Assembly (NCBI GenBank): GCA_047635375.1 | Contig: JBLIKP010000055.1 | Coordinates: forward strand, 1-16,526 | DNA: 16,526 nt | Direction: 5' to 3' | DNA from: JBLIKP01 sp047635375 | Lineage (GTDB): Bacteria > Bacteroidota > Bacteroidia > Sphingobacteriales > Sphingobacteriaceae | The notes under the pieces: model-generated | Databases searched by the model: none | What the model was told of the DNA's origin: nothing | What the model saw: the letters and a program-made list of their open reading frames with translations, nothing else | In this document: positions 1-6,810 of the stretch, piece after piece | Numbering within the stretch: the first letter of the stretch is position 1 | Layout: every line of letters begins with the position of its first letter | Program-made: the position numbers and the translations under genes

Positions 1-750
1 GGCGGCCTTTTTTGAAAGCCAAAAATTATTGAACCCCTCACCTTGAGAAATATCAAGCTCTTGGACTTGTAATAATTCTAGAATGGCTAGAAAAGTATAC
101 ACCAAGTGCACTTTGTTTTCGCATTTTTCTAGAAAGGCGGTGAACTCCAACTTTTGGTTGATGGAAAGGAGTTCCATTAACTGGGCTTTTTGATCTTGGA
201 TAGTATATGGGTAGCGGACAATCGTGTGTTTTGTTTCTTGGGTGCGCGCATCGTGTTTGGTCATCACCTTTTCAAATGATTTGAGCAAACTATAAAGATC
301 AAGACTGTGAAGTTCCTCTTCGTTATAATCCCGATTTTTGAAAAGATTATCGATGTCAGCTTTAATGTTTCCGCGTGTATTTCGCTCGGCTCTTTTCTTA
401 CCTAATGTTTCTAGCTTTTGAAGAACTTCTTTGTATTTTTTGTATTCAAGTAGCCTGTTAATTAAATCTTCACGTGGGTCGATTTCATTCCCATCATTGT
501 CTATGTCCTTGCGCGGAAGAAGCATTTTTGCTTTTATCCGCATAAGCGTGGAGGCCACCAAAATAAAGTCGCCAGCTAATTCAATATTAAGAGAGGTCAT
601 TTTATGGATATAATCCAAAAAATCATCCGTAATTTTGGCAATTGGAATATCCTGAATATTGAGTTCATCGCGTTCGATAAAGAACAGCAATAAGTCAAAA
701 GGCCCCTCAAACTGAGGAAGCTTAATTTCAAAATTCGTGGTATTTTCCAT
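1..750 (-). CDS. scpA: Segregation and condensation protein A (C-terminus cut by window edge)
   Basis: ScpA is the kleisin subunit that bridges the SMC ATPase heads with ScpB and helps compact and segregate the chromosome. Reading back from ATG at 750 gives 250 uninterrupted codons running off the left edge. The N-terminus carries the kleisin signature LPQFEGPFDLLLFFIERDEL (residues 11-30), followed by NIQDIPIAKITDDFLDYI and a segment with LMRIKAKMLLPRK, all typical of ScpA. The C-terminal part holds the expected winged-helix-like region (FLAILELLQVQELDI). Family members are about 240-280 residues, so only a short tail should be missing. It diverges from dxs across 151 bp. The start fits the conserved N-terminus, and a TAnnTTTG box lies just upstream. 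The sequence supports identification by motif; the role is from family knowledge. Confidence 0.93.
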   Translation of the reverse strand, partial: MENTTNFEIKLPQFEGPFDLLLFFIERDELNIQDIPIAKITDDFLDYIHKMTSLNIELAGDFILVASTLMRIKAKMLLPRKDIDNDGNEIDPREDLINRLLEYKKYKEVLQKLETLGKKRAERNTRGNIKADIDNLFKNRDYNEEELHSLDLYSLLKSFEKVMTKHDARTQETKHTIVRYPYTIQDQKAQLMELLSINQKLEFTAFLEKCENKVHLVYTFLAILELLQVQELDISQGEGFNNFWLSKKAA

Positions 751-763
751 AATTAACTAGTGT

Positions 764-771
764 CAAATTTA
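764..771 (-). promoter_or_regulatory. Putative -7 promoter box of scpA
   Basis: On the minus strand this reads TAAATTTG, a perfect match to the Bacteroidota -7 consensus TAnnTTTG. It ends 13 bases before the scpA ATG, so a transcript would have a leader of only about 5-8 bases. I see no TTG/TTTG at the usual distance for the -33 element, so the call rests on one box. Confidence 0.4.
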
Positions 772-861
772 ATAGATTTATCAATCATTAGCATATAATG
801 AGGCTTTTTTGGTCGAAAAAAACTAAAAAGAAACTTACGACGTATATATTTTGTAAAACCC

Positions 862-869
862 TATATTTG
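862..869 (+). promoter_or_regulatory. Putative -7 promoter box of dxs
   Basis: TATATTTG matches the Bacteroidota TAnnTTTG -7 box and lies 32 bases before the dxs ATG, giving a predicted leader of about 25 bases. A TTTG at 850-853 is too close to serve as the -33 element, and no other candidate is well placed, so support is weak. Confidence 0.35.
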
Positions 870-901
870 GTTGTTTAGGCCAAAAAAACATAATTAAACA
901 T

Positions 902-2827
902 ATGCCCAAAATTTGTGAACCAGGTCCTTTATTGGCAGGCATCAAGTACCCATCCGATTTAAAGAAAGTTTCTGAGAAAGAGTTGGCGCAAGTTTGTGAT
1001 GAACTTCGCGATTTTATCATTGATACCGTGAGTACCAATGGTGGGCACTTCGGCGCAAGCCTAGGAGTGGTTGAACTAACCGTTGCTTTACATTATATTT
1101 TTAACACCCCTTACGATCAACTGGTTTGGGATGTAGGGCATCAGGCATACGGGCATAAAATCCTTACCGGTCGTAGGGATTTATTTCATACCAACAGAAT
1201 TTATAAAGGACTTAGTGGTTTTCCAAAGCGTACAGAAAGTGAGTATGATACCTTTGGAGTAGGACACAGTTCAACCTCGATTTCGGCAGCGCTAGGCATG
1301 GCGGTGGCTTCGGGGTATATGAAGAAAGATGATAGACAGCATATTGCCGTTATTGGTGATGGCGCATTAACCGGTGGGATGGCTTTTGAAGGCCTGAACC
1401 ATGCGGGATATGCAGATACAAACTTATTGGTTATCCTAAACGATAACTGCATGAGTATCGACCCAAATGTGGGGGCATTGAAAGATTATTTAACACGTAT
1501 TTCGGCATCGCATACATACAATAAGATGCGTGACGAGGTTTGGAATTTGCTAGGTAAAGTGAGCAAGTTCGGTCCCAATGCGCAGGAAATTGCCAAGAAA
1601 GTAGAAAAAGCCGTAAAGCATACTTTACTTAATCATAGCAATCTTTTTGAGTCGTTAAATTTCAGATATTTTGGTCCTGTTGATGGACACGATATAAAAA
1701 CTTTGGTTGAAGTGCTTAAGGATCTAAAGGATATTCCTGGTCCAAAAATACTTCATTGTGTAACCGTAAAAGGTAAGGGCTACGACTTAGCCGAAAAAGA
1801 TCAAACAAAATGGCACGCGCCAGGATTGTTCGACAAAGTTTCAGGTGAAATTCAAAAGAAAGTTCACGAGACGCCACAGGCTCCAAAATACCAAGATGTT
1901 TTCGGACATACATTGGTGGAGTTAGCTGAGCAGAACGAAAAAATAATGGGCGTTACGCCTGCGATGCCTTCGGGATCGAGCATGAACATCATGATGAAGG
2001 CAATGCCTGAGCGTGCTTTTGATGTGGGAATTGCCGAGCAACACGCTGTTACATTTTCGGCCGGACTAGCAACCCAAGGATTACTTCCTTTCTGTAATAT
2101 CTACAGCACATTTATGCAGCGTGCCTTTGATCAGGTGGTGCATGATGTTGCTATACAAAATTTAAACGTGGTTTTCTGCCTTGACCGTGCCGGTTTCGCT
2201 GGCGCGGATGGAGCAACACACCATGGGAGTTACGACATCGCCTACATGCGATGTGTACCAAATATGACCATTGCAGCACCAATGAACGAGGAAGAGCTTC
2301 GTGATATGATGTTTACGTCTCAATTACAGGATATGGGTCCATTTACCATTCGCTACCCTCGTGGCCAAGGTGTGATGCCAGAATGGAAGACCAAAATGAA
2401 GTCTATGAAAGTGGGTGAAGGGAGAAAAATCAAAGACGGAAAAGAAGTTGCGATTTTAACTTTAGGCCACATTGGAAATTACGCGATTGAATCATGTCAA
2501 ATCTTGGCTAATCAAGGAATTGATGCCGCGCATTACGACCTTCGTTTTGTAAAACCTTTGGACGAAAAAATGCTTCACCAAGTTTTCGCAAATTTCAAGC
2601 ATGTTATCACCGTGGAAGACGGATGTATAATGGGTGGTGTTGGGAGTGCAGTACTTGAATTTATGGCCGACAATGGCTATTCGAGCAAAGTTACTCGATT
2701 AGGAATTCCTGATTTATTTATTGAGCACGGGTCGCAATTGGAGCTTCATAAAGAATGCGGATTCGATCCTGAGGGAATTGCTAACGCAGCGATGGCTTTA
2801 TTGAATAAAAAGCCAGTTAACGCTTAG
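902..2827 (+). CDS. dxs: 1-deoxy-D-xylulose-5-phosphate synthase
   Basis: DXS condenses pyruvate and glyceraldehyde-3-phosphate to 1-deoxy-D-xylulose-5-phosphate using thiamine diphosphate and Mg2+, the first step of the MEP route to isoprenoid precursors. The 641 residues are close to full family length. Visible landmarks are H49 in NGGHFGASLG, the ThDP/Mg motif GDGALTGG (152-159) with NDN at 180-182, a VDGHD motif, and the transketolase pyrimidine-binding segment with the catalytic glutamate E379 in GIAEQHAV. These are followed by DRAGFAGADGATHHG and a C-terminal transketolase domain. NDNCMS replaces the NDNDMS of proteobacterial enzymes; I recall this as usual in Bacteroidota. The ATG is preceded by AT-rich sequence without a Shine-Dalgarno, as is normal in the phylum. 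It diverges from scpA and is followed after 33 bp by the MmcQ-like gene. Confidence 0.97.
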   Translation: MPKICEPGPLLAGIKYPSDLKKVSEKELAQVCDELRDFIIDTVSTNGGHFGASLGVVELTVALHYIFNTPYDQLVWDVGHQAYGHKILTGRRDLFHTNRIYKGLSGFPKRTESEYDTFGVGHSSTSISAALGMAVASGYMKKDDRQHIAVIGDGALTGGMAFEGLNHAGYADTNLLVILNDNCMSIDPNVGALKDYLTRISASHTYNKMRDEVWNLLGKVSKFGPNAQEIAKKVEKAVKHTLLNHSNLFESLNFRYFGPVDGHDIKTLVEVLKDLKDIPGPKILHCVTVKGKGYDLAEKDQTKWHAPGLFDKVSGEIQKKVHETPQAPKYQDVFGHTLVELAEQNEKIMGVTPAMPSGSSMNIMMKAMPERAFDVGIAEQHAVTFSAGLATQGLLPFCNIYSTFMQRAFDQVVHDVAIQNLNVVFCLDRAGFAGADGATHHGSYDIAYMRCVPNMTIAAPMNEEELRDMMFTSQLQDMGPFTIRYPRGQGVMPEWKTKMKSMKVGEGRKIKDGKEVAILTLGHIGNYAIESCQILANQGIDAAHYDLRFVKPLDEKMLHQVFANFKHVITVEDGCIMGGVGSAVLEFMADNGYSSKVTRLGIPDLFIEHGSQLELHKECGFDPEGIANAAMALLNKKPVNA

Positions 2828-2860
2828 TTTCTTTATTACCCAATTCCATCAATCTTAGTC

Positions 2861-3229
2861 TTGAATATTGAAGAATATCGTGAATATTGCCTTGCTAAAC
2901 ATGGTGCCACGGAGGGCTTACCCTTTGGTCCCACGGTTTTGGTGTTTAAGGTGATGAATAAGATGTTTGCGCTTACCGATTTGGATAAATTTGAAAGTAT
3001 TAATCTTAAATGTGATCCTGAAAGGGCTATAGCGCTTAGGGAGTCCAATCCAGGTATAATTCCAGGTTATCACATGAGCAAAAAGCTTTGGAATACTTTA
3101 AGCACCCAAGGAGAGGTTGATGATAAACTTCTTTATGAGCTTATAGATCATTCCTATGACTTGGTGGTTGATTCACTTACCAAAAAGATGAAGAATGAAT
3201 TGGAAGAAATAAAGAAATTAGATGCTTAA
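2861..3229 (+). CDS. MmcQ/YjbR family protein, TTG start
   Basis: This is a 122-residue protein of the MmcQ/YjbR family (formerly DUF419), small cytoplasmic proteins with a CyaY-like fold. Some are described as DNA-binding, but the cellular role is not settled. It shows the family N-terminus NIEEYREYCLAKHGATEGLPFG, which includes the EGLPFG motif. Later landmarks are VFKVMNKMFALTDL, a Lys/Asp-containing middle region, and the C-terminal YHMSKKLWNTL with a helix ending in SYDLVVDSL. The start is TTG at 2861: there is no in-frame ATG nearby, and this codon places the conserved NIEEYREYC directly after Met. It lies 33 bp after dxs on the same strand and may be co-transcribed. Its last 12 bases overlap, tail to tail, the end of the GNAT gene on the other strand. 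Confidence 0.85.
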   Translation: MNIEEYREYCLAKHGATEGLPFGPTVLVFKVMNKMFALTDLDKFESINLKCDPERAIALRESNPGIIPGYHMSKKLWNTLSTQGEVDDKLLYELIDHSYDLVVDSLTKKMKNELEEIKKLDA

Positions 3230-4081
3230 GGAATAGTTCTGTTCCACAGCTCCAAAGCCTTCAAAAAATCGCGCAACCCCTGGAATCATTGAGCCTTCAA
3301 AGTCCAGAAGCGTGGTTGTCCCTGCGTATTTTTGAATCACTTCATTCACCAAAAAATGATTAATCCCAGATTTTTTATAATCGGATAGCGTGGCTGCCGC
3401 CAGATATATTAAGCGGTTATTTACGTGAAGAAAAAGTATGGCGCTCAACAGTTTCTCGTCATCAGAGACCTGAGCCACAAATGCCTCACCTCGGTGCGTA
3501 TATTCGCCGTAAATTTCCTTTAATTTTATGTAGGCCTTTTTATTTAAGGCTTTATCTATTGGGGCAACTTCCCTTTTGTGAAGTTTTTTAAAATCATCAA
3601 TATTTCCGTCGAATCTGACATTTAACCCCATTATTGAGGCTTTTTTTATGTTTCGACGTGTGTTTTTGTTAATTTTTGAGGATATGGTGTCGTATGGATT
3701 TTCAAGATCCAGGATTAAATTTCTTCGCTCCTCACCCACGGGCGGATTAGAAAAATTAAAGGATAGGCGATATTTAAATAAAGAAAATGGAATGGCTTTA
3801 AGCCAGGCATTCATTTCGTTATGTTGAAATTCTCGTGAAGCAAAAACGCCTAGTTGTTGACAAAAAATTGGCTGACCAATGACCTTAATTAGGTTTTTGA
3901 GGTAGACTTTGGGGATGGGCATCACCCCCTCATAATTATTTAGAATAAGCCCCTCCCATCCGTCACATACAATGTCCAGATAAGCCGATTGCCCATAAGC
4001 CAAGGGTGAGCGTGAATTATTCACGCAATCGTCCCATTTCTTGGTGTTTATATGCTTTCGTGTAAGTCTTATGATATTCAT
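3218..4081 (-). CDS. FemAB-like GNAT acyltransferase
   Basis: This 287-residue protein looks like the double-GNAT acyltransferases related to FemAB and the BioF2-like/GNAT_6 domain. Relatives transfer amino acids or acyl groups to cell-wall or surface polymers. The match is by pattern: a basic motif NKNTRRNIKKA (138-148), a central GNAT-like stretch (EAFVAQVSDDEKLLSAILFLHVNNRLIYLAAA written in part as AFVAQV, LLSAILF and LIYLAAA, about 200-230), and the C-terminal LDFEGSMIPGVARFFEGFG (259-277). No signal peptide or membrane segment is seen, so it should be cytoplasmic. Its ATG shares one base with the TAA stop of the upstream deacetylase gene (TAATG on the minus strand), implying translational coupling and joint function. 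The acceptor substrate cannot be read from the sequence. Confidence 0.75.
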   Translation of the reverse strand: MNIIRLTRKHINTKKWDDCVNNSRSPLAYGQSAYLDIVCDGWEGLILNNYEGVMPIPKVYLKNLIKVIGQPIFCQQLGVFASREFQHNEMNAWLKAIPFSLFKYRLSFNFSNPPVGEERRNLILDLENPYDTISSKINKNTRRNIKKASIMGLNVRFDGNIDDFKKLHKREVAPIDKALNKKAYIKLKEIYGEYTHRGEAFVAQVSDDEKLLSAILFLHVNNRLIYLAAATLSDYKKSGINHFLVNEVIQKYAGTTTLLDFEGSMIPGVARFFEGFGAVEQNYSLSI

Positions 4082-5370
4082 TATTTCCCCATTTTTATTA
4101 TTTGCTCAAGAACATCTCCCCATCCTTTCCAGGGTCCCAGGTTGTTAAGCGTTTCGTTATGCCAAAGGATTTCCATGCGTCCGCCAACTTTTTTTACATT
4201 ACTAATAATCACAGATACTTTTTCTAAGCACTCTTCAGGGCCTTGATTTAGGTATGTAGTAAAGGTGGTGTCCATTAGTGCAAACGGATAAACGGTAACA
4301 TCCAATATTTTTGAATTTTCAACATCAAAAAACGGGAAAGGTAATGAGGTCCCAGCTCGAAAGCCAGGCATGTCGGCGAAGGCCAAGCTGTGATCCTTTT
4401 TTATGCTTAATTTTTCAAAGTTTCTATATGTAGTGGGGATAGAAATTTTAAGGAAATGTCGGCGAACTTCTGTTACCGGTTTTCCAATGAATTTTTCAAA
4501 TTTTCTTTTTTCATCAAGGAGTTTTTCCAAGTTTTCGCCTATCCCATAACTAGGATGCCAACATACGTCTCCCCAGTGCGAAGTTTCGAAAATAACTTTT
4601 TGCAGTGACTTGTGCGAAAGGGGGAGGTTTTCATCAAAAACCCCAGGGTTTCCAGTTAAAAAGAACACTTTCGGTCGTATTTTATGCTTTTCGTGAATAT
4701 CGGCGAGTTTTAAAAAGGTGTCGTTTGGGTCTTTAATTAGGCCGAAATAACTCCACTTTCTGTTCACCACTTCAGCGAACCTTCCTTTAAAAAAAGCCTT
4801 AAGCACTCCACCCACAAAGCGAGGAAAAGACTTGTATTTAAATAAAAATGCTCGATCAATATCCAGCGTGGAGTGGAAAGAGTATTCGGGACTTTTTATG
4901 TTCAATTCGGGAAATTTCGAGTTTAATTTCTGCCTGAAAAATTGCAGCCATTCATCCACAACGGGCCGCTCTAAAAAACCTTTTTTGAAAGCCAAGGATT
5001 CTGCTGCGGAGAATCTTCCGTGCTTGTCGGGGGTGAAAGGTTGATATTCCTCCATCCGCGAAAGCATGAAAAAGATGGCCCCAAAAATATCGAATGGAAC
5101 ATCTCCTTCAGCGGGGAAAATGATTGTTAAATTTTGGGTTATTCCAATTTCAGGGCTGCCTTCAAAAATTCCTTCGTCCGATAAAATTGCACTGGCAGGA
5201 ATGAAAAACGAGTCATTAATTATACTGTCACCATAGGAAACATGTGAAGTCTCACCTTCTTTGGCGAAAGCCCAATCCAAATCAAACTGCTCCCCAAAAA
5301 CCCAGTCGAGAATGTAGTCAAGCCGTGGCGACCTTATTTTTGTAGCAATTATGATTTTTAATCGTGTCAA
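4081..5370 (-). CDS. DUF7033 and polysaccharide deacetylase domain protein, TTG start
   Basis: The 429 residues fit the Bacteroidota family with an N-terminal DUF7033 domain followed by a NodB-like carbohydrate esterase 4 (polysaccharide deacetylase) domain. DUF7033 spans about residues 1-160 and includes MLSRMEEYQPF (102-112) and HGRFSAAESLAF (117-128). The deacetylase part starts with STLDID (167-172), whose D170 and D172 correspond to the catalytic and metal-binding aspartates. Further landmarks are WHPSYG (271-276, likely metal histidine H272), RRHFLKIS (303-310), PGFRAGTS (335-342) and WHNETL (403-408). The family presumably removes N- or O-acetyl groups from a surface glycan; the substrate is unknown. 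No signal peptide is evident. TTG at 5370 is chosen because no in-frame ATG lies near and it gives the family-like start LKIIIATKIRSPRLDYIL. It is coupled to the GNAT gene downstream by TAATG. Upstream lies a VOC pseudogene rather than an obvious promoter. Confidence 0.82.
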   Translation of the reverse strand: MTRLKIIIATKIRSPRLDYILDWVFGEQFDLDWAFAKEGETSHVSYGDSIINDSFFIPASAILSDEGIFEGSPEIGITQNLTIIFPAEGDVPFDIFGAIFFMLSRMEEYQPFTPDKHGRFSAAESLAFKKGFLERPVVDEWLQFFRQKLNSKFPELNIKSPEYSFHSTLDIDRAFLFKYKSFPRFVGGVLKAFFKGRFAEVVNRKWSYFGLIKDPNDTFLKLADIHEKHKIRPKVFFLTGNPGVFDENLPLSHKSLQKVIFETSHWGDVCWHPSYGIGENLEKLLDEKRKFEKFIGKPVTEVRRHFLKISIPTTYRNFEKLSIKKDHSLAFADMPGFRAGTSLPFPFFDVENSKILDVTVYPFALMDTTFTTYLNQGPEECLEKVSVIISNVKKVGGRMEILWHNETLNNLGPWKGWGDVLEQIIKMGK

Positions 5371-5399
5371 TTTATTTTTTATCGTTTTGATGGCTAGTA

Positions 5400-5534
5400 A
5401 TGGTGCTAAGCATCCATGGGAGAATCACTGAATCTATCCATTTACCCTAACTTACCGCTAAATACTCCTTTGCAGAAATTAATGGCTTCTTCACAGTCGC
5501 CATTGAACATTAAATAGGGTGATAAAGCCTGCAT
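5400..5534 (-). pseudogene. Remnant of a PhnB-like VOC family gene (N-terminal 45 codons, two stops)
   Basis: From ATG at 5534, one minus-strand frame reads MQALSPYLMFNGDCEEAINF, then CKGVFSGKLG, stop (TAA, 5444-5442), MDRFSDSPMDA, stop (TAG, 5408-5406), HH. Reading through both stops reproduces the start of PhnB-like vicinal-oxygen-chelate proteins: the PYLxFNGxCEEAxxFY motif, a GGEL-like strand and an RFxDxPMD loop. Intact members are about 135-150 residues. Here recognisable sequence ends after about 45 codons, just before the deacetylase start at 5370. The usual Tyr of NFY is Cys. Family members include metal-dependent glyoxalase/dioxygenase-like proteins, but this copy cannot make a complete one. 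It occupies most of the 256-bp gap between the deacetylase and trmB. A functional 30-residue peptide is possible but less likely. Confidence 0.7.
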
Positions 5535-5602
5535 GGTTTAATTATTTTGATGTTATATGGTAAAAGTAGTAAAACAAGGGCAAGTAGGTCTTTCATTTTT
5601 TA

Positions 5603-5610
5603 TAATTTTG
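5603..5610 (+). promoter_or_regulatory. Putative -7 promoter box of trmB
   Basis: TAATTTTG matches the Bacteroidota TAnnTTTG -7 box and ends 16 bases before the GTG start of trmB, predicting a leader of roughly 10 bases. I find no TTG at the expected -33 distance. Confidence 0.4.
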
Positions 5611-5626
5611 GAAAAATTCTAATTCC

Positions 5627-6316
5627 GTGGGAAAAAATAAACTTAAGCGTTGGGCTGAAATGAAAACCTTTAATAACGTCTTTGAAAAAGATGAAACAAT
5701 TAAAGGAAAGTGGAAGTCAGACTTCTTCAAAAACGACAACCCTCTTGTGGTGGAGCTAGGCTGTGGTCGGGGTGAGTACACGGTGAACATGGGTAAAATG
5801 TTTCCTGAGAAGAACTTTGTGGGCGTTGATATAAAAGGCGCGCGACTATGGCGCGGGGCAAAAACGGGCCATGATGATAAAATGGGGAACCTTGGATTCT
5901 TACGGTGCCAGATCGAATTAATCAGCGATTTTTTCGCCGAAGGAGAAGTAGATGAGATATGGATAACTTTCCCAGATCCCCAACCACAAGAGGGGCGCGA
6001 AAAGAAAAGACTTACCAGTCCACGTTTCATGGGCAACTACCGCAAATTATTGAATAATGGTGGGGACATTAATTTTAAAACCGACAATCTTGGGATGTTC
6101 GAATATACTTTGGAGATGATTGAGATTGAAGGCCATAAGTTGAGGTACCATACGTTTGACTTATATAATTCAGACCGTAAAGACGATGAATTGATGAACA
6201 TCAAAACTACGTATGAAAAGATTTTTCTTAAGGAAGGCGTGGCCATTAAATACATGCATTTTAACCTGAACGATAAGGCTACGGAGGCAGAGAAAAAGGG
6301 AGTTATTGGCAAGTAA
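5627..6316 (+). CDS. trmB: tRNA (guanine-N7-)-methyltransferase, GTG start
   Basis: TrmB uses S-adenosylmethionine to methylate N7 of G46 in the variable loop of tRNAs. The 229-residue product begins GKNKLKRWAEMKTF, a typical TrmB start. It has the SAM-binding motif VELGCGRGEY (42-51), the second strand VGVDIKGARLWRGAK (65-79) and the family hallmark DEIWITFPDPQP (109-120) followed by KKRLTSPRF (126-134). FPDPQP replaces the FPDPWP of many bacteria. The GTG start at 5627 is supported by this conserved N-terminus and the promoter-like box upstream. The downstream MGMT-like gene begins 29 bp later on the same strand, so the two may form an operon. Acting on tRNA and DNA respectively, they share no obvious pathway. 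Confidence 0.95.
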   Translation: MGKNKLKRWAEMKTFNNVFEKDETIKGKWKSDFFKNDNPLVVELGCGRGEYTVNMGKMFPEKNFVGVDIKGARLWRGAKTGHDDKMGNLGFLRCQIELISDFFAEGEVDEIWITFPDPQPQEGREKKRLTSPRFMGNYRKLLNNGGDINFKTDNLGMFEYTLEMIEIEGHKLRYHTFDLYNSDRKDDELMNIKTTYEKIFLKEGVAIKYMHFNLNDKATEAEKKGVIGK

Positions 6317-6345
6317 TACGCCTCAAGATTAATAACTTTAGCCTT

Positions 6346-6684
6346 ATGGAAAGCGATTTTTTTCAACGTGTATTTCAAGTGGTAGAAAAAATTCCTCACG
6401 GCAGAGTGACTTCCTATGGTGCCATTGCAAAGTTTTTGGGAGCTGCCCGGTCAAGCCGAATGGTTGGATGGGCCATGAACGCAGCGCATGGATCAGAAAA
6501 TCCAGTTCCAGCTCATCGGGTGGTGAATCGGAATGGAGATTTAACGGGTAAAAGTCATTTTGCAACCCCTACCTTAATGGAAGAAATGTTAAAATCCGAA
6601 GGTATTGAAGTCCAAGACGATAGAGTAAAGGATTTTAAAACCCTTTTTTGGGATCCTGTAACTGAATTAGACCTTGAGAATTAA
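6346..6684 (+). CDS. MGMT/ATL-like DNA-binding protein lacking the active-site cysteine
   Basis: This 112-residue protein has the DNA-binding domain of O6-alkylguanine-DNA alkyltransferases: FFQRVFQVVEKIPHGRVTSYGAIAKFLG (residues 5-32, here in full family pattern), a G-[SR]-x-R-M-VGWAMN segment (35-45) and the PxHRVVNRNG motif (55-64). Active MGMT has PCHRV; here residue 56 is Ala (PAHRVV), so it cannot accept an alkyl group at that position. This makes it an alkyltransferase-like (ATL) protein. ATL proteins of other organisms bind O6-alkylguanine lesions and hand them to nucleotide excision repair; whether this branch does so is inference. There is no N-terminal MGMT domain. The ATG lies 29 bp after trmB, with a near-consensus TAACTTTA at 6333-6340, so it could have its own start. 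Confidence 0.88.
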   Translation: MESDFFQRVFQVVEKIPHGRVTSYGAIAKFLGAARSSRMVGWAMNAAHGSENPVPAHRVVNRNGDLTGKSHFATPTLMEEMLKSEGIEVQDDRVKDFKTLFWDPVTELDLEN

Positions 6685-6712
6685 GCGATAAAAGGGAAAA
6701 AGGTGTGAATCG

Positions 6713-6743
6713 TTGATTATTAATTTCCAATTACCTATATTTG
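6713..6743 (+). promoter_or_regulatory. Promoter of the rimP-nusA-infB operon
   Basis: This is the best promoter in the window: TTG at 6713-6715 (-33 element), a 20-base spacer, and TATATTTG at 6736-6743 (-7 element). It fits the Bacteroidota sigma-factor consensus TTG/TTTG-N(about 19-21)-TAnnTTTG. Transcription should begin near 6749-6751, just before the leader hairpin. Confidence 0.7.
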
Positions 6744-6763
6744 CACCTCGAAGGAGATTTATT

Positions 6764-6789
6764 AAGAGGGGACGATGTCCCCTCTTTTT
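6764..6789 (+). terminator. Terminator-like hairpin in the rimP leader (possible attenuator)
   Basis: AAGAGGGGAC (6764-6773) and GTCCCCTCTT (6777-6786) form a perfect 10-bp stem with a 3-base loop (GAT), followed by further T residues to 6789. This has the form of an intrinsic terminator. It lies about 15 bases after the predicted start of the rimP transcript and 22 bases before the chosen rimP ATG. If the promoter is right, it is in the operon leader and may attenuate transcription. Alternatively it simply ends the transcript from the MGMT-like gene. It also contains the rejected rimP ATG at 6775. Confidence 0.7.
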
Positions 6790-6810
6790 ATTTACCTTAT
6801 TTTTTTTAGC

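Noticed and set aside
3230..3246. GGAA...TTCC inverted repeat near the MmcQ/GNAT ends as a bidirectional terminator
   Set aside because: The stem is only 4-5 bp with no T-run, and it lies within the GNAT coding region.
5364..5370. TTGACA at the deacetylase start (also at sprA) as a sigma-70 -35 box
   Set aside because: Bacteroidota primary sigma factors use TTTG and TAnnTTTG instead, and no -10 box follows at the right spacing.
5593..6036. 147-codon minus-strand frame opposite trmB
   Set aside because: It overlaps a clearly identified gene, has no recognisable domain, and follows from codon bias of trmB.
6775..6810. Upstream ATG extending rimP by 12 hydrophobic residues
   Set aside because: The ATG sits in the loop and stem of the leader hairpin, and RimP proteins start like MVKKEVEDK at 6811.
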